The position numbers and the translations under genes are program-made. The notes beneath the pieces are model-generated. The model saw only the letters and a list, made by a program, of their open reading frames with translations. It had not been told where the DNA came from and did no database searches. From NCBI GenBank assembly GCA_963855995.1, contig OY979725.1, positions 496,001-560,000 of the forward strand: a DNA stretch of 64,000 bases. Direction: 5' to 3'. Of this stretch, positions 13,898 to 25,800 are shown piece by piece (within the stretch, counting starts at the first letter, position 1; each line of letters starts with the position of its first letter). This DNA comes from Muricea muricata. Its lineage: Eukaryota; Cnidaria; Anthozoa; Malacalcyonacea; Plexauridae.

Positions 13898-16759
13898 ATG
13901 GGTTGTGCCAGCTCGAAAAAGGTTTCCCCGCCAGGATCAGCAGATGCTACAAAGAAGAAGACAAAGGACAAATCATTTTTGCTAAAAACATTGGATGAAC
14001 ACACGGGCGCGATTAACAGCATCTGTTTGTCTAACGACCGACAAACCATAGTGACTGTCTCGGAAGATCATACTGCTCGGCTATGGGACATGAAAATGGA
14101 AGAATGCATTGGAGTTTTGGAAGGACACACTAGCTACATCACGAATTGCTGTGTTTCGGACGATCATGTTTTCACGGCGTCGGCTGATTACAGCATCCGA
14201 AAGTGGGATTTAAAAAGGTGCGAATGCTTGCACGAGTTTAATGGGCACACGTCGACCGTTAACAAGATTATCTATTCGCAAGGCCTGCTGTTCTCTGGCT
14301 CATACGACCGCACAGCCCGAGTCTGGGATGCAAGAAGCGGCGATACGTTGAAAGTATTTGAAGGTCATCAGCGAAGTTTATTTCCCTTGCTGTTAGTCAG
14401 CAATTCCAAAACGCGTCGAGCGCATGTTGATTTGGACAGCAACGATGATATATTAATCACCGGATCTGCCGACTATACTGCGAAATCTTGGGGGATGAAT
14501 TCAAATCAGTGTTTGGTAACCTTTAAGAAGCATACAGGGGCGATCTTGGCGCTGGCAGTTGACTCGAACAATAAAACGCTGTTCACTGGCTCGACCGATA
14601 CGACAATATGTATGTGGGATCTCCTGTCAGGGCGACATCTCAAAACACTTGTAGGCCATCTCTCCACAGTTCTTAATCTACAGGTATATACTTTAAAACA
14701 TAGTTTAACCTCCTTTTTAGCAGGTTTTTATAGATGCACGGTTTTGCGCATTCAGAGCCTGATATACTCAAATAGGAACAGGCTACATTGCTGAAATCTG
14801 ACGATCGCGAACAGCTGAATTCGAAATAAATTTACAAAATGTCGGTTTGCTGAGTATGCTTAGAGTCCCAATTTTACCTATCACGCGCAAACGTTGTTGT
14901 TTTCATATAATATTAAACCTGGGTTGAGAGGTATCTTAGGCAATGCCGAAGCCAACGTTATCTGCCAGTGAGCGTATACTTCAGTCTCAGGCCGAAGTAG
15001 AAACAGCTAGCGAGGAAGTTGTTTGTGTTAAAAACGTCAAGCCATGTAAATGAAAAATATTTAACAAATTTTAGCAGCACAAGGAGCTTCAGTTTGTTTG
15101 TTGGTGTGCCTGAACTTATGCAGCTTATTTTGTCAATATGTTTTCCCCCGATGACCAGCTTTACATATGTAGGAAAATTTTTAACAGTCGGAGTTTTGTT
15201 TCAAAGATACTTCTAATCAAGTGGAGCAGTTTCAATTCGGTTTAAGTCAGGAGGACTTAAAGTCTTAACCAAGATTCTGGAATGTTAAAATATTCAAGAA
15301 CATACAATTAAAATTCGCTCATCGATTTCTTTATTATAATAACTCAATTTTTTTCCATATGTGTAAGACCTTCGCACCACAATCCTCCTATAAAATAGTT
15401 TTATTCGACCGACAGGGCTCAGTGTAATGATCATGATAGTAGATTTTGTAACATTACTGTACTATTACAGCTTTCCAAACTGGTTTTCACGCTAACTATA
15501 AACATAAAAGGCTTTTGAAGGGAAACAATAAAAAAACTTAAAAAGAGTTTATGTAAACTACTGCAAATGTGTAGGAGGATCGTAGATTATTTTCGCGTGC
15601 AAATAGCATGTTTTAAACATAAACATCAGACGTTTAAACATATTGCGATGCACCCAGGGAAGCGTCACAAACTCGAGCTAACACTTGCTCGTACTCAGTT
15701 AAAAGTACATAAAACGTCATAAATGCTTTTGGGTGTCTGATGCATTAAGAGGTTTCGCTCGAGAGTTCTGTCCCTATCGTTTGGTAGGATCATATATGTC
15801 ATTCTCTGTAGAGTAAGATAAATTTTGAATATTAAATGCGTTTATATTGAAATCGATATTTGCTGGCCAATTTAAAGAACTGTGTTGTTGTTTGATAAAG
15901 CAAATTAAAGTCGGAAAAGAGCTGTCAAGCACAGTAAAAAACGACAGGATTTTCTATTGCATATTTGATGTACTACTATCCTCATTGATCGGGTCATTTT
16001 TCACAATGCTTTTAAATTAGGTACACATTGTGTCTGCAAGCCTTCTGAGAACTTTATTATTTACAGTCGGCAATGGGATCTGTGAACATTTTATTTCCAT
16101 TATTTTCGAATTACATATTTACCCGACACATTGACACTGCTTGTAAATTAAAATGAGCAAAAACCTTCATCCTCATATCGCACGCAAGATGATTTGCATT
16201 TATAAATGTGCAATCGATCTATCTAAAACCAAAAAATTACAATAATTTTTGCTAAGAACGCTTCATTTTTTCGAGGAAATGCATCAACGTTGCAGTTAGT
16301 TTGATAAATGTGCGATAAACTTTTGAAAATGTGGAATAGGTGCATGAAAAGTTAAAACTTCGTTGTTGCAAATGTAATTACAGATGACGGCAATTTTTGA
16401 ATTTAATTTTTCTATAATGGTCATCACAAAGATATATGAATATGTTTACGTGATTGGCTCGCTCTAACAATGAAACACAATAGAACTAATTGGAAAAAAA
16501 TACCCGGTCGTAGTTCCATAAACGTTTTGAACGTTTACGTTAAGCGCAGTTTAGTCCAACAATGATTTATTAAAGGATTGTTAAGTGACTTGAATCAGTA
16601 ATATATTGCTTTGTGTTGTGGACAAGCTTACTACGTGACATTTCAATGACATTTGAATTCTCTGTGTAAAATGCGAGTAAACAAATAGATTATAGTGTGT
16701 ATTCAGCCTAAACAATATTCATAAGGTTTTGAGGTTTTTGCACGATTATACATTTTGTT

Positions 16760-16855
<96 letters not shown>

Positions 16856-18924
16856 ATGAGCTTGTTGGGGTTGTTACAAAAACATTTAACAGAGTGCTCA
16901 ATGGATAACCAGAGCATTATATTAATTGAGAATAACGACTCAACAATTTGTATTTGGCATCTTTATTACTAATAGTTTCGTACCACTGATGTGGCACTCA
17001 TCATGGCTTATTTATCTGATGAGTGCCACATCAGTGGTACGAAACTATTAGTAATAAAGATGCCAAATACAAATTGTTGAGTCGTTATTCTCAATTAATT
17101 CTTCTAGCCGGTAAATGTTGGCCTGGACAGAAACTCCCACGCCGACTTTGTGACATTCGTCAACCAATCGCTTGATTTAATTTGAAAGACTAACTCATCC
17201 GCGATTAGTATAATATCTAATAATAATATATCGACGCTGAGCAGGAAATTTCATGACTTGTAAATATCTCTCGAAGTAGTATTTCCGGTGTTGCAAGTGC
17301 ATTAAACGCACCCAAGGGCATGAGATAAAGTTCTCTATGTATAAATGAAAGTCATAAATAAACAAAACCTCGATATTTGAGTGGGAGGAACAACTTCGCG
17401 ACGAAGAAACTTCCTGCCCAAAGTGCCTTGTTTAAGCATTTTAGATTTAGAAATATCCTACGTGCCTATTTATATATATCTATACAAATACTTGAAAAAC
17501 TTTAAGCAAATGTTTCGTTTAAATTTCGCTTTCCTGTCCATAATGTGAGCGGGAACAATTATCTTTAATTTTTCGTGGGATGTAGTTTTCTGGCGTCCTG
17601 ATGAGCAGATGTCTTCGACTCGCTTACGTCACACTGCGTCGGCGATATACCAGCAGCTGTGGTATAACCTTGGCAAAATATAACTTAGTATTTAGAGGAA
17701 TATGTAACACTGAATGTAATCCACGGGAAAACCATGTATAATTAAGACTGCGGGAAAAAATTCTTTTACAAACCAACTGTTTTTCACAGTTAACGAGTTT
17801 AATAACATTTGAATATCCGGGCATGCTATTCATCTCAATGCTAAACTGTGTATTGCCCAGCGACGTCACTCATTTGAAGTACTCCATGATGAGTCTAATA
17901 ATCCATGTGCCCAGTGACAAAAGTAGTATTAAGTAATAAAAAGAATTCTAAAAAGGTATTATTAGGTAGTCAAAGAAATCAGTTATATAAATAAAGTATT
18001 TTAACCTTTTTTCCTGTAGGTCAACAACAAATTACTGTTCTCCTCCAGTTCAGACAAAACTGTGCGATCTTGGGTTGTCGAGTTTGGAGATTGTACAAGA
18101 ACATTTAAAGGTCATTCTCACACCGTTGCATGTATGGTGGTTGAAGATGACTTAGGTAAGCGTTGATTTCTTACAACGCTCAGAATTGAAATATAACTCC
18201 AAAAAAGTAACATTAAATCTTCTTCTTATTTTTATAGTCTACACTGCTTCAGGAGATGGAACCGTTCGTGTTTATAATACCAAATCTGGATCTTGCAAGA
18301 GAGTTTATAAAGGACACGAGCACGCAATAAATGCTTTAGTGGTAAGTGCGAATGATTTGTAGCTAGCGTGTCAAATCGTATCCATGTCTGCCTCCCAGTC
18401 AGGTTGAGTCGTATTCATTACTTACTCCTATTTAATGCCTGTCATCTCTTAATATTGAACGTATCTTTACCATGAAACTCGAACGGATTCCTAGGAAGTC
18501 ATGCTTCCCAAAGGTGGACAAACTAAAAAGCATTACTGATTATTCCTCTTTCTCAGTTAGCCGGGGCGACAAACCACTTAACCAGGAAACATTAATGTTC
18601 CTTAACCATGTTTTCGCAATGTGCATGGACAAAACAGGAAGGACTGGAAATAAGAGTTGATTACACCTTCGAGTGTTGGGAGTTTATGAGATTCATTTGT
18701 TATAATAAATAAATTTCCAATTCACGATAGGTTTATTTCGCTTAATAATTTTCAAATTGCAATTCTCGCAGGTCCACAAAAGAAAAATCATCACAGGGTC
18801 ACATGACCATACCCTACGGATCTGGGATGGATCAAAACTCCGAGATGACGAGGAAGATGATGACGAACTTATTGAAGTGGTGACGTCAAATGGAAGCGCC
18901 GTATCAAACACGACACTGAGATGA
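13898..18924 (+). CDS. WDR86: WDR86-like WD40 repeat protein, N-terminally lipidated
   Basis: Four coding exons: 13898-14683, 18020-18155, 18238-18341 and 18772-18924, about 392 codons, with phase kept at every junction. The protein is almost entirely WD40 repeats, with GH...WD cores such as GHTSTVNKI and SYDRTARVWD, and should fold into a beta-propeller scaffold. Order and wording of the repeats match vertebrate WDR86 (about 376 residues). The first residues MGCASSKK form a textbook N-myristoylation site (G2) with a palmitoylatable C3 and trailing lysines, so membrane attachment is predicted. The C-terminus is acidic (DDEEDDDE). The molecular role of WDR86 is poorly known. The open frame past 14683 runs into intron. 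No poly(A) signal was obvious. Orthology is inferred from memory of the family. Confidence 0.9.
16766..16851. repeat. TA dinucleotide microsatellite
   Basis: About 43 uninterrupted TA units in the first intron of the WDR86-like gene, 70 bp from the perfect foldback. Such tracts can extrude cruciforms and are often polymorphic in length. Confidence 0.97.
16921..17099 (+). repeat. perfect foldback element, 82-bp arms
   Basis: Left arm 16921-17002 and right arm 17018-17099 are exact reverse complements over 82 bp, with a 15-nt spacer. The absence of any mismatch suggests a recent event. The right arm plus spacer carries the hammerhead ribozyme on the + strand, so the unit is probably a ribozyme-bearing retroelement (retrozyme or SINE-like) joined to an inverted partner copy. 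Confidence 0.95.
17004..17065 (+). ncRNA. type I hammerhead self-cleaving ribozyme
   Basis: All conserved core parts are present in order. CTGATGA lies at 17016-17022. Stem II pairs 17023-17029 with 17034-17040 (seven pairs including one G-U, loop ATCA). GAAA is at 17041-17044. A minimal stem III pairs 17044-17046 with 17050-17052 (loop ATT), giving a GTA cleavage triplet with the cut after 17053. Stem I pairs 17011-17015 with 17054-17058, then an internal loop, then 17004-17007 with 17062-17065. The three-pair stem III matches the short-stem-III type I hammerheads known from animal retroelements. The mirrored copy on the other strand lacks the core C3 and should be inactive. Structure was drawn by hand. 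Confidence 0.85.
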
Positions 18925-19855
18925 AACGCTTCTTTTTTGTACTTTATTGAGCGGTTTGACCGTTATTTCTACACGTTTAAACGTTATTTCTACACGTTTT
19001 AACACGTAAATCCTTTGACGGCTGTTTGCACACGTTTTCCACGCTGTGTCCCGAGAAAATGTGGCTAAAAATTTTCATCGTTTCAAATATGAATAATAAT
19101 GACACCATAGCAGCAGTCACCTTAGCAACTATTACGAATCAGCACATTGTAGAGGCTGTTTAGAAGCTCTGGGCGAAGCCTTTAAGAACGGAGTATTCTC
19201 CATGGTCAAACATACTGAGTAAGAACCAATGAATTCCTAAGACACGCTCAAAACTAAAGTATAGCACCATTGTACAAAATTAACACCACAAGTCGTTTTT
19301 AAGAAGGAACATCAATTTATTTTAGTTTGTCCTCAATTGATCTTCCCGTCTGAAGCTAGTGCATCACGTGATTGCCGATTTTGAGATTTCCATTTCTTAA
19401 AATGGCTTTAATGGTTGAGAGTGCTTCGCAAATGGTATCAAACGTAGTCAAATGTAATCTGGCGTTACAATCAGTATTTTATATTTATTTTTATTTATTG
19501 CACGCTTTTGCGGGAAGTTCAATGAGTTAATAAAGTCATTTAGCATCTTTTAAATATTATATATTGTGCAGCTTTGAATTTCTTTCAAGTCAACGTCTCT
19601 TTGAGCGTGTTGTTTATCTTCTTCCTTGACTTTATACCCATAACCTCAAAGGCACAAATAATAGGTTTAGGTAATTAGAGATTAGATTGGGACACTAATC
19701 TATATAGACTAGATTAGAGACTAGATTTAGCACTGATCTCTAATATGAAATGGACTTGGAGTGCAACAGTGCAATTTCTCTCAGTCTCAGACTGCAAGGA
19801 GAAAATGTCGCGCGCGCCATATTGTAAAATCGCACGTGTAATTCAATAATGGAAG
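18925..19855. other. intergenic spacer between the WDR86-like gene and WDR43
   Basis: 930 bp with no recognised gene; it must hold the 3' end of one gene and the promoter of the next. A nested palindrome cluster sits at 19674-19744: outer arms ATTAGAGAT and ATCTCTAAT, inner arms CTAATCTA and TAGATTAG. Its function is unknown; it could be a small foldback element. Confidence 0.5.
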
Positions 19856-19863
19856 ATGGATAG
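19849..19863 (+). promoter_or_regulatory. uORF overlapping the WDR43 start codon
   Basis: An ATG at 19849 opens a four-codon frame that stops at 19861-19863, running across the main ATG at 19856 in another frame. Such an arrangement usually lowers translation of the main frame or relies on leaky scanning, if the transcript start lies upstream. Seen directly; the effect is inferred. Confidence 0.5.
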
Positions 19864-22800
19864 CAGAATTTGCCGTTGTAAATTTGAAAATGAGGGCCGT
19901 TTTTTCGCTCTGATAACTCCAGATGGACGCCTGAAGGTTTGGGATTGTACAAATGGGAAGCTCAAGCATGATATAAAGCCAGACTGCAATCAAGCGGGCT
20001 CGGGATTAACTTGTCTTTCATGGCGAACCAGTTCGAAGTTAAGATCGGTAAGACGGATTACAAGTTAAATTTTTATGTTAAGGATGTTTATCATGGCCAA
20101 TAATACGCAACTTTTCTTTTAGCTTTACAGTGGCTTTTATGGTAAGTCCAAAATGACCGTAAAAGCCTAAAATTTTGGACTTTAGAGAGCTACCACAAAG
20201 ACATTTGTATTTTGTGATATACATTGAAATGTTGATCTTTGTTTCTTGAGATTTCCCTGCGTTTCGTCGACTAGTTTTATAGAACGGGTGGGAGGGGGGT
20301 AATATTACGTTGCTTTCCTTCTAAAAATACTGCTCAGCAAGTAGAACTTCCAGTAAATTTTAATTTCAAAAATAGTAACAATTACTGCTTGCTCATTTTA
20401 ACATGGGTCAGACTGCATTCCATGAGCTAATTTGCTGGAGAATCTAGCCTTGCATTGTAAAATTTCTGCATAAAAATAAATACTGCAAAAATTGCAATCT
20501 TTGCAACTTACGATGCTACTCTTTCTACTCTTAAGAGATGTTAATTGCTGAAGTATTTTTGAAATGTGAGGAAGGTATTGGCAAAGGGAATTAATGAAGA
20601 CATAATTGAAGAGCAGAATTGCATTGAAAGTTGCAAGATAAATTGCAGCAGGTCACAATGACACAAAATAAGTAAATAAGTAATGAAAACATGCGATGAA
20701 AGAAAATAATGAAACAAACAAAATAATGAAAATACCTTTTATGGTGTTTCCCCTGTACAAAATTGACAATCCCTCCCATCCCATCCCTGGACACAGTAGC
20801 ATAGCCAGCTTGATGATTTAGTTCTCCTATGCAAATATTTTCATGCTCATTGACTGTGAAAACAATGAATTTCTAAAGAAATGAATAATTATAATGATTT
20901 GAAATTTGCATAACGGGACTGAATTATCGAGCTGTCTATGCCAATGCCTGGACATCCTATCCAAATCAAGATGTTCTCTAAAATAACCCCCCCCCCCCCC
21001 CCACCCTTGCTCGGTGGCAGAAATTTCTTCTTGTGGGTGGATTATGATCTTTTTTGCAATGACCCATTTTACATGTATGGTATTCTCAAAGGTATCTGGG
21101 TGAATTTTTGAAACTGCCTGTGGTATAGGTGGCATTTCCTGTGGTATCTCAGTCAATTTTTGAAACATACATAATCTCCTGAACTTGCTTGAAACTTAAA
21201 ACAAACGACTAAATAGTTCTTCTTTTGTGGAAAAATGTTGTAAGACCAGTGAAGACATATGTTATAGCATTTGCAGAGTTTAACCTATAGTATTTTATAT
21301 ATATAGTACTTAACCCCAGTTTTTGAAACCTTGCAAGATCGAAATAGAATAACAGGGTTGGTTTTAAATGGAGTAAAATGTCATACTTGTTTTCTTTATT
21401 TTTTTCTAGAAAAGAAGAAAAAGGAAGTCAGATGCTACACTACTGGAACAGACTTGTGAAGTTGGTTTTGGCAGTGCGAGTGGAAGTGTGTTTATTTTTG
21501 ATATCTTGGTTGGTGAAATAAAAACCCACCTGGTAAGAACTAAAAATTTAGTATATCTAATGTAGTTGTGATGTAGCATAGGATGCTACATGGTATAAGT
21601 GTTAGTACAGTAACATATTACATAGCCTTTGATAGCTTATATTTGTATTAATTGCCTTGACTTTTGTCTTTTTTCACTGGCAGAAAGATGGACATGCCGA
21701 CAAAGTGAATGATGTAAAATGGAATAAATCCACAGACCTGCTGTATTCTTGCTCTGACGACAGATATATTACTGAATGGGACGTTGAATCACAGGAAATA
21801 AAATGGTTAGTGAGGATTAAACCATGCTTGTATATTTGTAGTCAGCCGTCTGTGGCTCTATAGATTGTACTGAGACCCTTGTGGAAGTGGGGGAATTTTA
21901 TGAAGGAATAGTATTTTAGGAGAAAATTATGGCTGTGACTAACATTCGGTTTCTTTTTCAACAGTAAATGGAAAGGTGATAAAACAAGTGTGCATTCAAT
22001 TCAAGTTAGTCCTAAAGGCGATTGTTTGTTATCTGCGGGCAGAGATATTCGATTGTGGGACCTTGAAAAGAAAGAAGTGTTACAAGTAAGCTTATTTGAA
22101 ATACCGGTAGTTTGATTACAAAAAGACTCATTTAATATGGCTGCTCTGTGTCCCCATTTATTATCTGTAGTAGACCAGTGCTGGGTTTTTTTCAGAAATT
22201 TATTGGACATGCCACATCTATATCGGAATTGTTATTCACACCATTGAAAAATGAAGGGTCATCACGTGATTGCAAAACAGATGGTTATTACTTCTTGTCT
22301 GGAGCAGAACAAGATAGATTTGTTAATGCTTGGTAAATTAAACTTGTATTTTTACTATAAAACTATTCCTCCTCAAGGCACTGTAGAGCAATAGTCTAAA
22401 TCAGTTGAAAGTTATGGAGGTACTTAACTTTGATATATTTTGTTCTAGGAAAGTAGACCTTGAATCAAAAGACAAGAGCTCAATTTTATCATTCTCTCTC
22501 TCTGATGAGCCATTATCATTAAAGCTATCGCATTATCCTGATAAAGAAAAAGTTAGTTTAATAGTTATTAGAAAATGTGGATTGTTTACCGAATGTTTCT
22601 TTTATTGTTATGTTTATTTCATTTTATTTCAATTCCTTAGCCATTACACTTAATTGTTGTATCAAAAGATGGACAATTACATTTATTTGAACAATCACTC
22701 AATGGGTATGATAGTCAATTAGACTCTCACGTTTACTTCAATGTTCTCTGCACATACTCAAGTGATGTCTAAAATTCACTGTAGACATGTTAAAAAGCCT

Positions 22801-25800
22801 GTGAAACCAAGAAGTACATTACAATTTGCAACACCAGGAGCTAAGGTATGTAAAGCAAGTTTATTTTGAGTAGAACAGAAACTACCACATTTCCTGTCAA
22901 TCTGTAATTTGATGTTTAAATATCTTTACGTAGAATGCCACACCAGAGCCTGTTCCGATTATCTCAGCTTGTTTTGTTGAAAGCTCTGAACCATCAATAC
23001 TGCTTGCATATGGATCAGCCGTAAAACCACAGTTCGAAACATTAGTAAGCATTTGCTAATTTGATAGTTTTGTATTGCACTGGACATTAGTCCTTTTTCA
23101 TCTGATGCCTTTCCTGTCACAGGGTTGGTCTAGCTCTTCTAAAAGTTGTGTCCTCATTTGCAGAAATATGAATCTCTAGAAAAGAGCGTGTGTTTAGTTC
23201 GCGATTATCGTCCTGGTCTGTTACTTCGTGAGGAAAATAACAACCAACAAACGCAAAGTAGAAATAAAGCTGTCGTGAAAAACGATCTTTTAACAACACT
23301 CAGTACAGAAAATATGGTACTAGCTCGACCTTCATGTGGAGAAACTGTTAGTGGTGCTCAATCCACGAGAGAGGCTTCCACAGCCCAAACTCCAAGTCAA
23401 GAGGTTAGTTTAATCTTTTGTACATCTCATGGAAAAATCATTTGAAATAACACAGGATTAGTTGACAAATGAATTAAAAATACTAACAGAACATCTGTTT
23501 TAAGCTAGGTCCTATAAAATCTCTATGAGGAGTTCATTTCATATCATATAGTTGTATCATTTAAAACACTGTTGTACCTTCCTTTTACTGTTTACTCTTT
23601 ATTGCCTTGTGTAGTTATCAATGGAAGATCGTTTAAAAACAATGAATCTGACACCTTCCACTTCCGACCAACCAAAGTAAGTCATTTGTAGAAAACTAAG
23701 AATTTTAGTATTGTGTTTAAGGTAGACTTGTTCAAGATCATAAAAACTTTGTTTCCTACTAAAAATAGGGTTGACAGACGCAGTAAACCAAAAGCTGGCT
23801 CGCAAACTCAAGTGCTTATTCAGGCTTTGAATAGTCAGGACAAAAACCTGTTAGAGGTATGCGGAATGTAAATAGGTTTAGCTTTGTCATTGTGACCAGC
23901 AGAATAAATAAAGTCTGGTAGTGTCTTGTGACAACAAAATTTATTTGATTTTTTGCAGGATGTTCTTCGCATTAGTTCAAAGTCAAAAATCATTGAAACC
24001 ACATTAAGAAGACTGCCTGTAAATTATGTCATTCCATTCACGACTGAGGTGTGTTTACACTTAGTGGCGTCTGTGTTTGTCTGTTTTGCCTCTTCTCTCT
24101 TGTCTGTATTGAATTTGTAATTTGTTTTCATTTGCAGCTAGTTCAGCGAATACAGCAATCACCGTCCAGGTTTGTTGAATCTGATCAAAGTTAGACAGGG
24201 ATTTAATGTTTCAGATGTAGGGCATTGTGGAGTATGTTTTTGTTTTTTGAACATGATGGTTCACTGTTGGTATCATTCTGTAATACCGTAGTTTTGTACA
24301 TTGGTAACATCTTCATAGAACAAATGATGAATTGAATATATCAATGATAGGAATTGCCGTCAGATTTAATAATGCTGACAGTATTATATTCTGATGTTCT
24401 TGTGCTACATGTTGTTATGGGATTAACTCCAGTCTGAATGGTCAATTTTTAATTAGAAACTGAAATTTTCAATTAGAAAGTGAGATTAAATAGGACAGTA
24501 GAAGCCTTTCATCTTTAACACTCATTTGGTCATGTTATTGCAGAGGATCTCATCTCATGCCCTGGATCAAAACTATTTTAACCGTTCACATGTCATATCT
24601 TATGTCTGTAAGTGTTGAATATGATTAGTAATAAAATCTAAAAACTAACACATTAGTTATTTTGGGGACCACTGAGTATTTTTATAAAGTCCAAAAAGCC
24701 GTAACTCCGAATAAAGACAAGATTGTTGTTGTGTAACACACTAGAATGGATAAGTAAAGTTACATTTTGTGTGTATCACTGAAGCGTATACGAACATCAT
24801 TCAACCTCGTTATTGTAATCTGTAATTTCTGACAGAAAATCACCTTGAACCACAATTTAGACTGCAACTCATTCAATACATCTCTTTAATAAAGTTTCTT
24901 GTACGTTTTCATAGTAAATTTATTATTGCAAGTACAATACTGTATTATTACCATTATCAGCAGTGATGAAGGTCAGAGCTTACTGATCGAAAACTTTGCA
25001 GAAACAAATTCACGTGTTGTCACTACAAAAGTATACTAATATCTCTATCTAAGTTTTAGCGACACATTTGTAATCAATATTTTACGATTTCCTTCCAAGG
25101 TTCCGAACTTAGTCGAGTCGCTCGGTGGTTTGTATCAGTTGCTTGAATCAAGAGTTGGTGTATACAGTCGTTTATGTAAACTACAGGGACGTCTGGACTT
25201 AATGTTGGCCCAAGTATGTGTGTTTTAAGAAGAAAATCTCGCCATATTTCCGTTGTATCATCGCGTTTATGTATTGTGTTTTGTGCGTTGTTAATTTGAT
25301 CCTACTCGTTGGCAGAAAAACAGGATACAATTTGCCTTTGTGGTAGTTATGTCCAACTTCATGCAAGCGAAGTTGATAGGTCCAGCAATACAGGTCTGGG
25401 CTCTAACCATAGAAATAAAAGATATAGAATGCGCGCTCCTATCTATTTTCAGGTAAACAAATGACGCCATATTAAAATTCAAAATGGCCGATTTATAAGG
25501 GCAAATTAAACTCGCCCCACTGTAATTCGCATAGACCGCTCCTCGGACAAATCCAACATGGCGGATTTATAAGGGCAATTTTTTTTTCAATTTGGGTACC
25601 GGCTAGGTTACCAAGCACGCATTCTATATCTATTATTTCTATGGCTCTAACACTTTCGAGTTTATTAAATACCTAGTGAAAACGTAGTTATTGGAAAGGT
25701 AAATCTCTCAAAACCACCTTATCGGGATGAATGAATTAACCTACAACCTAAACTCGTCAGGCTTTGTCATTGGTCTTTTGAAGCAAAGGTCGTCACTGGT

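Larger units (their letters stand above)
14684..18019 (+). other. large first intron of the WDR86-like gene
   Basis: A 3.3-kb intron starting GTATAT and ending CCTGTAG. It contains no recognisable coding sequence. It hosts the TA microsatellite, the perfect inverted repeat and the hammerhead ribozyme listed separately; the rest is AT-rich unique sequence. Confidence 0.8.

Noticed and set aside
14684-14794. Continuation of the WDR86-like frame to a stop at 14794
   Set aside because: A strong donor at 14684 and matching WD repeats downstream in correct phase show this is intron.
16766-16851. TA tract as a replication origin
   Set aside because: A plain dinucleotide microsatellite with no other supporting feature.
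17003-17050. Second, mirrored ribozyme on the - strand of the foldback
   Set aside because: Core position C3 is A and stem I does not pair there.
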